From Mactromeris polynyma (Eukaryota; Mollusca; Bivalvia; Venerida; Mactridae), in the NCBI GenBank assembly GCA_032209605.1, contig JASFXZ010000014.1:5910912-5974911 (forward strand): a DNA stretch of 64,000 bases, read 5' to 3'. Within the stretch, counting starts at the first letter, position 1. Each line of letters begins with the position of its first letter. Made by a program: the position numbers and the translations under genes. The notes beneath the pieces were generated by a model that was not told where the DNA came from, ran no database searches, and was given only the letters and a program-made list of their open reading frames with translations. This document shows positions 12,795-22,637 of the stretch, piece after piece.

Positions 12795-13088
12795 CTAACG
12801 CAAAAAAATTACGGCATTTATAACCCGTCTGGCAGTGTCAACGTCCATATTGCTCAAAACTTCAGATGCCATCATGGCCTCCAATGCCTGAACACGGCTA
12901 CCATATGGCATACTTTGCACTAGGCTGTACGTCTGAAAGTCTTTGTATTTATTCGGCATCCTTCTTTTCCTCTCCGATTTCCTCGGCGGAGCTGTCGGTA
13001 GCTGTCTTCTACGCCTTGGCTCTGACCTCTGGACAGTCTCGTCTTCTAATGTGTTCTCTACTGTGTCTTCATAATGTGGAGTTGAGTT
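12795..13088 (-). pseudogene. Coding-like remnant, possible retroelement polyprotein tail
   Basis: On the minus strand a 97-codon open frame without an ATG reads like real protein: acidic ENTLEDETV, basic PPRKSERKRRMPNKYKDF, then ALEAMMASEVLSNMDVDTA, ending at TAG 12795-12797. A basic RRS/RPP..Y..F tail is typical of the C-terminus of Ty3/Gypsy-like polyproteins, which is my tentative reading. The upstream part (VYILVPGINDEDCSP) lies in another frame, so the sequence is already frameshifted. The right copy lacks 35 bp in this frame. It could instead be an internal exon, since NAV is followed by GTAATT. Confidence 0.35.
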
Positions 13089-13537
13089 TATTTACCCTCG
13101 CCACCGGGATATCCCATATGGCGAGCAGTCTTCATCATTTATACCTGGGACCAATATATACACTTTGGGCTTTTTTTCGTTTGTAGCGAGTCGAAAGTTG
13201 GGTTATAGAAATGCCTTTATAGTTGTATTATCATCATCATGTCGGTGTCCTTTTACAAATGACATATAGATGTGTGTCAAGTAATAATTTTTACCAGCAT
13301 CTGTGTGAAATAGTTGCCTAAAAATGTAATTAAAATATTGCATTTTTTACAAAATCACAATTTTATATTGGCGCCTCAATATTGATTTTATTTACATTTA
13401 TATATTCTTACAAAATATGGTTTCATAGGTATTGGTATATGTAATCTACAATATATCTGCATGCTAAAAGAACATAAAATTATTTGTCTAAACTAAAATA
13501 ATTGACCTTTACAATCATTTAAGCAAGTATTTGTATT

Positions 13538-14010
13538 TTAATTTATTTTAATTGCTTCACCAGATATTAAAAAATATACTAAAACATCTAAAGCTCGATC
13601 TATAAACAATTGCAAAAAAACATTTTTGGCAACCATACGCAGCTTTTCGTGCCTTTTAGCTGGCTTATCGCAGTGGATCGTCTCCCTTGAAAATGACTCG
13701 AAAATCGATATCGAGTTTCCAGCTCTACCAGTTTTGATCAATAGATTATAGAGGGAAATTATTTTCATACGTAAATTTAAACATTTTGTCTTAATACTGG
13801 AATATTTTAGCAGTTATGACAATATTCTTCAATGTATTCTCTTTCATCTAGTGTAAAAATATTTATCCTAACTAAACATCTTCCAATTTGATTTTAAAAG
13901 TATCACCTATCATTACATAGAACATAGAGTAAAAATCAGTAAAATTTTCCATTTCCAAAAGTTTAGGGGCTAATAAATCATAATTTCCAATAAGTGGAAA
14001 CATTTTAGCA
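13538..14010 (-). pseudogene. Two adjacent coding-like remnants, broken
   Basis: The minus strand has a 76-codon ORF (13768-13538, containing KTGRAGNSISIFESFSRE) and, just upstream, the counterpart of the intact frame at 60959-61162. That second frame is broken here by a 7-bp deletion (ATCTTCCAATTT against ATCTTCTTGCTTCCAATTT). Conversely the 76-codon ORF is frameshifted in the right copy by one A. Each copy therefore preserves a different piece, consistent with decaying sequence rather than a maintained gene. Function unrecognised. Confidence 0.3.
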
Positions 14011-14717
14011 GTTATGCCTGTTTTCTTGATTAAACGAACAATATCATGGTGTTTTTATAATTTTAAATAATTAATTGCTTCTTGCTTCCATTCTTTGTTA
14101 AAGTTAGTAATGTACTAAAATAAACTCGATTTTCTTTCATTATTCTCGTCTGCTATATTGTTGTTGTTGTTGTTGTAACTATCAATGTGTTAAATTGATT
14201 GCCGGTTGTTATTGGCTGGTTTTAAATATTATAAATAATTTTATATATTATATTTTAATCTTCATTTTTATATGATTTAGATCCGTTCTTCAGGCGCGTA
14301 GGAAGGTATTGAGCATTAGGGCCGCGGATGGGATGGGTGCTGGAGCGGTATCCCCTCGCGATGAGACATTTTTAGGAAATCACCTTTCTCAGGCGCAAAA
14401 CCTATCACTTTTAAAATGATATTTTCCGAAAAGTTTTTTGCTGCTTGTTAGGTATTACATTTATTCATACATATGTGTAATTTTGTAAAAGGATACGGGA
14501 CTGTTAAGGATACATTTTGAAACAGTTCAGTCGCATTATAATGTATTTATTTATGTACATGAAAGCAATATAAACAATGATATATATCATCATCATGAGC
14601 AAATGCGAAACCACGAAAACAATGCGTGCAATAGTTCTCAAAACACAAGTGCAGCAGATGTGTTATCTACTAGGTTAAAAAAGAAAAAATGAGTGAATTA
14701 GCATATGTAGTATTTAA

Positions 14718-15005
14718 TTATACAAACAAATGTAATAAATCACATTCGGTGGTAATTGGATAGTCCCGCGTCAACGCATATTCAGAACTTTCCAAACACT
14801 GCAATGTCATTAACGAACCAAAATAAGTATACTTGTCACCTGGTTCATTAATCCGCTGACTGATGACAGTCAGTGTACTAGCGACGGCCCTATCTGGTAG
14901 CGATGATAACACTTTGTTAGGTGCATTAAATATCTTGACTGAATGCCAATAAAATGTGTGGCTGGTTTTTATTAGTTTAAGATACAGATGAGAAGTAGGG
15001 GTCAC
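14718..15005 (-). CDS. Unrecognised 95-residue ORF spanning the duplication edge
   Basis: A minus-strand ORF; residues beyond about the twelfth are shared with 61884-62136 in the right copy, where the frame is also open. The shared part (SLPDRAVASTLTVISQR, NEPGDKYTYFGSLMTL, ending CDLLHLFV) has protein-like composition and is intact in both copies. The ATG used here lies outside the duplicated block, so the original start is unknown. There is no AG acceptor with a clear partner exon. It may be a terminal exon or an old transposon fragment. Confidence 0.3.
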   Translation of the reverse strand: MTPTSHLYLKLIKTSHTFYWHSVKIFNAPNKVLSSLPDRAVASTLTVISQRINEPGDKYTYFGSLMTLQCLESSEYALTRDYPITTECDLLHLFV

Positions 15006-16429
15006 AAATGTGACGGCGGCTCCTGCGGTCCCAGCTCATACGCGCATGTTCTTGTCACGGCGGAAGTTATTATAATTGAATTATTTTTATTATTGAATTA
15101 TGAAGGGAAAATCTTTTTAAACCGTGATAAATCAACTTTCGTGCGCAAACAAATTAACAGACTTAACTTTCTATACTTTGTCGTGATGCAAATATTATGT
15201 TTCACTTTATCACATTGAAATTAAGATAGGCTAAAACAATAATTTATATTTTAATTTAAACACTATCCAATAGAGGTAGATACATTGTGCACATATATAT
15301 TACGAGTATTGCTCAAATTATGTCCTTTGGATGGTACTTTTTTGCTGTAATGTGGATTATCTTTCATTTTAGCGTTTTAGTTTTAACTATTTTTGTTGAT
15401 AATAGTCAGATTCAGTTCTGTTCTGCTCTGTTTTAATTTATAATACACTAGGTACTGTTTTGTACGCTTTAATGATAAGTGAAAGAATATAAATTGCAGA
15501 AGTCACTTCTCCACTTTACTGTATATAGATGTCAGATTGTGACTGCAAATATTGGTTGTATATTGGAGTCCCACTGCGCCAGACACTGTGAAATGCTGAT
15601 AAGGGGTCTTGACAAGATTGACTTCTAGATAGTGCACACAGGGGCCAATATTGTTTATTGCGAACATTACATAATGTGTCCAATCTGATATTGTCCTTGT
15701 TTCTTGTTGACTTATCCACACCAAGGCTGTACTAAAGGGGTCGTATGTTTAGATAGCAATACGACACTTCATATTGGTGAACTGCCGACAAGGCATTGTC
15801 AGTCTTTCGGACGCGACTTTAAAAACCGAGGTCCCGTGTATAATGCTTTACATCGAACACGTACAAGAACCAGGGGTGCTTCTGGAACTGGGGCATTTCC
15901 CGTATCATGCACTATCCTCCAAAAATCTAATATGACTAACATTCTTCCGGAGGCGTCACCCATATAGGAAACCGGTGGCGACGATAAATAAACGCAAATA
16001 CAAAGACAAAGGCATTGTCACCATTACTAGCATCTTTCAGAATACCACAGTCATTTCAATTAAAGTTAGTAGTAAAATAGTCAGATGCCTCACAATGAAA
16101 TCTTGGGATCACACCGTTTACAACAGTACAGTATTTTTATATCGCAAAGATCTCCATAAGTCTATTAAATCAATCGACCAATACGGGTCGAACAGCCACT
16201 ATTTTGAAATCTGATGATGGTTTATGTGTCCGTGGTATTGCCCATTATAGTTATAGCCGATCAATACCTTTAGAATATATTATGATAATTTCTGCATGCT
16301 TCATTACATATTTCACATTAAAACGACAAATATATTACTTAAATTTATTTGAAGTTTGACCAACTAAGAAAGTAAGCACTAGAGGTGTGACAAACGTACA
16401 CTTTTTTTGAATGATATTATTGTCATTAG
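14971..16429. other. Spacer with no supported gene
   Basis: Unique side of the left duplication edge. Open frames at 15503-15724 (minus) and 15704-15967 (plus) lack splice or family support. The minus-strand stretch 15600-15500 resembles 30250-30340: both carry CCAATATACAACCAAT and a CTGACA..TATATACAGTA tail. This suggests a dispersed element end. Confidence 0.45.
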
Positions 16430-17530
16430 GTTTGACAAAAAAACAATACTCAGAAGTACTTCTGGCGATTTGGGATTTGGGTCAATTCTCACTTTTTCTA
16501 TCTTATCCGGATCCGTCTCAACACCATTGTTGATGACAACATGTCCTAAAAATGTAACTTTTTGACTAAAGAAATGACATTTCTCAGGATCTAGTTTCAG
16601 GTTACATGATTTCAGTCTGTTGATTACCAGTTCCAGTCTTTCAAGATGTTACTCATATATGTATGTGTCACTGAAAATAATCAGGTCATCTAAATAAATG
16701 ACACAGCTGTTCATATTGAGATCAACTAAACATTCCTCCATCAATCTCTGATAGGTAGCTGGGCTGTTGGTTAGGCCAAACGGCATCTTATTAAATTCCC
16801 ATAATGCAAGAGGTCCTACAGTAAAAGCGGTTCTCTGTTTATGTTTTCCTTCAACCTCCACATAGTGGTACCCATACTTCATGTCAATGGTGGTGAAGAA
16901 CTTAGCTCCATGAAGGCAATCAAACACCTCCTCTATCCTAGGTAAGGCGTAAGAATCCTTAATGGTTCTTTCGTTCAACCATCTGTATTCCACACACAGT
17001 CTATGCTTTCCATTATTCTTCCTTACTAATACAATAGGAGAAGCACAGGGTGATTTGGAGTGCCTAAAATGTTGCATGCCCTTAGTTGTTCTAGATGTTG
17101 TCTTACTTCACCTATCATGGCTGCTGGAATTCGTCTATGTCTCTGTTTGCAAGGAGTGGGCTCCATTAAATCAATCCGATGTTTTATCCGGTTACATTTT
17201 CCTATATCCAAATCTGAAGTGGAGAATATATCTCTATGTTTCATTAATACATTTCTGAGTTCAAATCTCTGTTGTTCATTCAAAATGTCCTTATCTAAGT
17301 TAAGTTCTTCTATGATCTGTTTCCTTTGTTGATCTAGCTCCTCTACTCTTTGCAGTACTTCATCGGTAACTTCTACTCAGGGTTGCAATTCACAAATGAC
17401 ATATTTTGGAGGTTTTACAACTGTATTGGTAATGACGTTTGATAAGGTTACCTGCATAGCATGGTTCTTTCCGTTTTCATAGTTCACTATACCAGGCGTT
17501 ATGTCAATGAAACTGGAAAAGGTTGCATCA
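16430..17530 (-). pseudogene. Dead Ty3/Gypsy retrotransposon pol fragment (reverse transcriptase)
   Basis: On the minus strand the region encodes the end of a protease-like segment, a linker, and most of a Ty3/Gypsy-type reverse transcriptase. Visible motifs are LPRIEEVFDCL, TTIDMKYGYHYV (domain A aspartate), MPFGLTNSPATYQRLME and VIYLDDLIIFS (the catalytic YLDD box), followed by a thumb region with CHFF..VTFLGH. The frame is broken at least twice: a frameshift near 17060 before the palm, and an in-frame TAA at 16649-16651 after the YLDD box. A further stop lies near 17380. RNase H, integrase and LTRs are absent on both sides, so it is a truncated immobile relic. Confidence 0.9.
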
Positions 17531-17990
17531 AGTTTTAAATTGAAATTATTTGAAAAATTAAGAAGTAAAGGGGGGTGGCCGTGTTTTCCATTTTGGCCGT
17601 AATTTCGATAAAAAAACGGTCATATTTTAGACAAAATATAATAAACTTTTAATTGTAATAATTTCAATATAAAATGTTTTAGGATAGGCACGAGATGCAA
17701 AAAGAATTTTTAAGATATCTTAAAAAATAAAGAAGTTAAGAGGGGTGGCCGTGTTTTCCATTTCGGCCGTAATTTTGATAAAAAACTGTACGACTTTTAG
17801 ACCAAAATTAAATAAACTTCTAATACAAATAATTTCAATTTAAAACTTGTTTAGAATAGCCACGAGGGTGCCCTCTAATATGCATTTTTTTAAGATTTCT
17901 AAAATAATAAAGAAGTTAAGGGGGGTGATACTGTTTTCCTTTACAGTAGCGCTGTATTTTACGGCCTTGCCGTGTTTTTAACCTGTCCAT
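17530..17990. repeat. Tandem repeat, about 160-bp unit, three partial copies
   Basis: Three units share GGGGTGGCCGTGTTTTCC, GGCCGTAATTT, AATAAACTT and AAATAAAGAAGTTAAG. The array ends with GTAGCGCTGTATTTTACGGC and AACCTGTCCATTT. A single inverted copy with the same terminal motif is at 31660-31860, so this end sequence is a repeat-family boundary. The left side abuts the Gypsy fragment directly. Confidence 0.75.
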
Positions 17991-18125
17991 TTTTTTTCAA
18001 CATTTTTACAAAATTATCGCAGTATTAGTTGAAAGACTGTATAACGATAAAACAGCATACATTTCATCTTGCTATATCATGTTGTTAGATAATTATTGCT
18101 AAAAAACAAATATGGCTATTTCCTA

Positions 18126-20148
18126 TGGTGGCATATTACTGCCACCAGTTAGTATGATAGCGTTCGCGAATAAATTCGTGTTAACCACTTAATTATTACG
18201 ATAATTATCTAGCTATCTAGTTAATATTCGTGATAAATTTTCGGTATGATAAATATAATAAAACTAGAAACAGGCTTGAAAGTGCCCAGAACTGCCACCT
18301 CTTACCTTTTTATGATGTATTACACTAGATTTAAGTGTTAACACGAATCTTATCTAGTTGACCACTTATTATGTTACTTAATAACTCAAATTCGCGAATT
18401 TCACTTAAGATTCGTGTTACCACTTATTAATTTTTGGCTTCTAGATGTAAGTGGTAACACGAATCTTAAGTGAAATTCGCGAATTTGAGTTATTAAGTAA
18501 CATAATAAGTAGTCAACTAGACAAGATTCGTGTTTCCACTTACATGTAGAAGCCAAAAATGAATAAGTGGTAACACGAATCTTAAGTGAAATTCGCGAAT
18601 TTGAGTTATTAAGTAACATAATAAGTAGTCAACTAGATAAGATTCGTGTTTCCACTTACATGTAGAAGCCAAAAATGAATAAGTGGTAACACGAATCTTA
18701 AGTGAAATTCGCGAATTTGAGTTATTAAGTAACATAATAAGTAGTCAACTAGATAAGATTCGTGTTTCCACTTACATGTAGAAGCCAAAAATGAATAAGT
18801 GGTAACACGAATCTTAAGTGAAATTCGCGAATTTGAGTTATTAAGTAACATAATAAGTAGTCAACTAGATAAGATTCGTGTTACCACTTACATGTAGAAG
18901 CCAAAAATGAATAAGTGGTAACACGAATCTGAAGTGAAATTCGCGAATTTGAGTTATTAAGTAACATAATAAGTAGTCAACTAGATAAGATTCGTGTTTC
19001 CACTTACATGTAGAAGCCAAAAATGAATAAGTGGTAACACGAATCTTAAGTGAAATTCGCGAATTTGAGTTATTAAGTAACATAATAAGTAGTCAACTAG
19101 ATAATATTCGTGTTACCACTTACATGTAGAAGCCAAAAATGAATAAGTGGTAACACGAATCTGAAGTGAAATTCGCGAATTTGAGTTATTAAGTAACATA
19201 ATAAGTAGTCAACTAGATAAGATTCGTGTTTCCACTTACATGTAGAAGCCAAAAATGAATAAGTGGTAACACGAATCTTAAGTGAAATTCGCGAATTTGA
19301 GTTATTAAGTAACATAATAAGTAGTCAACTAGATAAGATTCGTGTTACCACTTACATGTAGAAGCCAAAAATGAATAAGTGGTAACACGAATCTGAAGTG
19401 AAATTCGCGAATTTGAGTTATTAAGTAACATAATAAGTAGTCAACTAGATAAGATTCGTGTTTCCACTTACATGTAGAAGCCAAAAATGAATAAGTGGTA
19501 ACACGAATCTTAAGTGAAATTCGCGAATTTGAGTTATTAAGTAACATAATAAGTAGTCAACTAGATAAGATTCGTGTTACCACTTACATGTAGAAGCCAA
19601 AAATGAATAAGTGGTAACACGAATCTGAAGTGAAATTCGCGAATTTGAGTTATTAAGTAACATAATAAGTAGTCAACTAGATAAGATTCGTGTTACCACT
19701 TACATGTAGAAGCCAAAAATGAATAAGTGGTAACAAGAATCTGAAGTGAAATTCGCGAATTTGAGTTATTAAGTAACATAATAAGTAGACAACTAGATAA
19801 GATTCGTGTTACCACTTACATATAGAAGTCAAAAACGCCTTTACAAATAAGTGGTAACACGAATCTTAAGTGAAATTCGCGAATTTGAGTTATTAAGTAA
19901 CATAATAAGTAGTCAACTAGATAAGATTCGTGCTGCCACTTAAATCTAGTGTAATACATCATAAAAATGTAAGAGGTGGCAGTTATGGGCACTTTCAAGC
20001 ATTTTTCTAGTTGTATGATATTTATCTTACCGAAAATTTATCACGAATATTAACTAGATAGCTAGATAATTATCGTAATAATTAAGTGGTTAACACGAAT
20101 TTATTCGCGAACGCTATCATGCTAACTGGTGGCAGTAATATGCCACCA
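18126..20148. mobile_element. 2-kb TA-flanked element with long inverted repeats and internal satellite
   Basis: The outer arms (about 18126-18430 and 19840-20148) are inverted repeats of roughly 300 bp, starting TGGTGGCATATTACTGCCAC on the left and ending in its inverse on the right. Both ends are flanked by TA. The arms contain TTCGCGAA, ATTATCTAGCTATCTAG and a GTAAGAGGTGGCAG segment. Between them is a tandem array of 116-bp units. No transposase frame was found. TA flanks suggest a Tc1/mariner-type or other TA-targeting non-autonomous element; class unproven. Related end sequence (GGTGACATACTTCTGCCACC) occurs at about 24418. Confidence 0.75.
18440..19990 (+). repeat. 116-bp satellite array with hairpin monomers
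   Basis: About 13 direct monomers of 116 bp. Each begins AAGTGGTAACACGAATCTTA and has the inverse, TAAGATTCGTGTTACCACTT, about 85 bp later, so every monomer can fold into a stem-loop. Each also contains the 14-bp palindrome AAATTCGCGAATTT. The first units are uniform; from about 18880 two variants alternate (CTTAAGTG with GTTTCC, CTGAAGTG with GTTACC), giving a 232-bp higher-order repeat. The array is preceded by one monomer in inverted orientation (about 18340-18432), part of the left arm. Confidence 0.9.
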
Positions 20149-22637
20149 TAGTTTCCTTCTGCCTATGTCGCCTTTAAGCTGGTGACAGACAGGGGAGTAG
20201 CTAGCACTCTATTCATGTGGATTCATAATTGTGCTAGGGGGGTGCGGGGGCATGGCCCCCCGGAAAATATTGAAAACAATGGTGCATTTTGTCAGAATCA
20301 TGTGGATTCAGCCGCGTACTCGCGTATAGGCAACTGAGATGAGCTCTCCCCCGAGTATATAGCTGGTTTGCTCACATGACGACGCATTCTTTGATTGTAC
20401 AGGAGAATGCACATTTCCATCAGCAGTACTGGCAAAGACAATTCTTCTGTTTCTATTTGATTTACTTTGAGTGACAGCTTTGAACAGGAGCTTTGAAAAC
20501 TTGATTTTAATTGTTGATTTTGTGGTTCATGTGTAGGCTATGCACGGTTATGTACATTCATTCATCTAGAAATTCGTCAACAACTATGTTTTATAAAGTT
20601 TATTTTATATGTTGTACAGCTGTACTTTTTGACTTATTAAACTAACTGTTTGTTCTTTTTCGTGAACGGCAGGTGCAATGAACATGGTGATATTAATGTG
20701 GTGCCTGCGGTCAGTCTTAGGTGGGAACATTTTCCAGTTCTGATTGAATTGATTCGAAACAATGATCGAGTAGTAAACGCGTAATTAACAGTCAGACAAG
20801 CAAATAAATGAAAATTTCGGTAAATGAATTTACATGACATAAATATCACATTTGACTTCATGAGTATGTATAGATGTCCATATCTGTTAAAACAAACAAC
20901 AGTCAGTTAGAGATTCGTTCCCTCTCTACAACAACCACTCTGTCTGTCGCTCAAGAGAGGAACCACTGTACTTTCTATACTAAATATGTAGGCCAAATGT
21001 TTTTCCTAGCTTGATGAATATCAGGTGGACAATCTCTGTCCACGATTCATCCCGTTCCAGCTAAGCAATGCGAGTTCTTCATGTCACGTCTTCGTATCGG
21101 AAAATCACAACACGTATTGTCATTATCCTAAGGCGCTGTGTATTATGACGTAGGTTATCAGTAAGCTTTATTGTACTAAATATTCTCTGCCCATAAACAC
21201 GCCCGCTCACTATTCAACCGCATACGCATGTACGTAGTACATCAATTGGGAATCGAGTAGCAGACATCGGACTAAACATGGGGATCGTCTCAAAGTGGTT
21301 TTACACCAAATTCATTAAACTTTTACGCATTTAAAGCATGCTGCACGGACGGATCATGACATGTTACAAGTGAACGAGTGACATTTAATTTGTAACTTTG
21401 CAAAATCACGGATATATAAACCATGGATTAGACATCCTACTATGTGTGTTTTGATTTGTTTGAACTCTCGCAACCCGGCGAGATTTCCTTCCGAGATCGA
21501 ACCAACGATATTAATTTTGTCACGTTCGCCATTTTGTATCTAAAACGAGAGAAGTTGACATTTTGATCCGCCGTAATCGTCATATTTAAAGATTTCTGAA
21601 GTCTTTATAAATACATTTTTTAATAACTATATTTAGACAATTAAGAATTACACAGATCAATAATTACACGGACGGATATCTCAGTCATAATATGAGTTTT
21701 TATATATCCTTGGCAAAATGAAAAAAAGAAAGTTTTTGATTGTCAAAAAGTTGTATTGGTTTTTTTTACAATATTTAAAATTGGACGTTCTATTCATTAT
21801 CATCATCCGAGCTACTGAAAAATAACTGTCGATTAAGCTTTTGGACTTTCCTTTGATTTTTTAAAAAATAATAAAGGAAGTGATCGTTTAAGAGGTCGCT
21901 TGTCTTCTCGTGCTTTGTCAAGCTCTCGATGGTCCAGGTTGTTGCTAATGTTCTGGTCGTGGTTCTGATATTAAATGACATAATTATGTTTGAGTCATTA
22001 ACTGAACATCAGTGTATACATATATGCGTACATTTTACAAAGAAATAAATTGCGTCCTTAAAATGAAAAATAACACCGGCAAATTCAAGGTGGAATGTAC
22101 AGTATTTTAATGCTTTACATATAAGTTTAACGAAAACATCCTCCGCATGAGCAGACGGCCGCTGGTCAACTGAATCCGATAGTTCTCGGACGATTTCATC
22201 CCTTCGATCGATCGTTTGTGGGGCAGGATTTGTGTTACCATATCGCTGGACCAAACACTATGCAGCTTTTATCATTGTTTGAAGGGACATCATTATGTAA
22301 CATGGCACTATATCAGTACACATTGGTAAAATACAGTTATATGTTTGTCCAAATAATTGCTACGCATTATTTGAATATTTCTATCAGATGTTACGTTGAG
22401 ATAGAATGAATATAATACTTTGAGACCCCCCCCCCCCGACGTCATCCCAAGCTAGATATTAGACACGAAGTTAGCCGCATTCAAACATATAAGCAACAGT
22501 GGGCAGGTGTAGTGGATTATTGTTTTTGAGAAATCGTTAAAGCGTTGTATTTTATATTAAAATATTATCTCCAGAATACGAATACGTATTTAACTCGTGA
22601 AATATTTCTCTTGTATATTTATTTACGTGTCTTAATC
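20149..22637. other. Intergenic sequence with dispersed repeats
   Basis: No gene supported. It contains the second copy of the 119-360 dispersed repeat, a GGGGGGTGCGGGGGCATGGC tract near 20240 of the kind often seen in interspersed repeats, and a poly-C run at about 22426. Short ORFs at 21790-21981 and 22009-22254 (minus) have no motifs or splice context. Confidence 0.45.
21412..21655 (+). repeat. Dispersed repeat, copy B
   Basis: Same-orientation relative of 119-360. Shared blocks include CATCCTACTATGTGTGTTT (variant CGTCCTACTATGTGTGTTT in copy A), GAGAAGTTGACATTTTGATC and CGTCATATTTAAAGATTTCT. Confidence 0.65.

Larger units (their letters stand above)
2406..14970 (+). repeat. Segmental duplication, left copy
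   Basis: Nearly every base from ATAGCAACTCCCCC at 2406 to GTGTGGCTGGTTTTT at 14970 can be matched, in order and orientation, to 48672-62136. Long stretches are identical and most differences are single bases or discrete gaps. It contains a complete CLCC1-like gene, several inverted-repeat elements, a minisatellite and fragments of older coding sequence. Relative to the right copy it lacks about 1050 bp at 12689/12690 and a 21-bp-TIR insertion near 9270, but keeps about 1.5 kb of intron sequence (about 7300-8880) that the right copy lacks. Flanks outside these edges do not match, so the edges are sharp. Confidence 0.95.

Noticed and set aside
12866..13186. 106-residue plus-strand ORF
   Set aside because: Antisense to a more protein-like minus-strand frame; its counterpart at 59960-60235 differs by frame changes.
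18401..19547. Series of near-identical 72-residue ORFs on the minus strand
   Set aside because: They simply follow the 116-bp satellite and have no independent support as genes.
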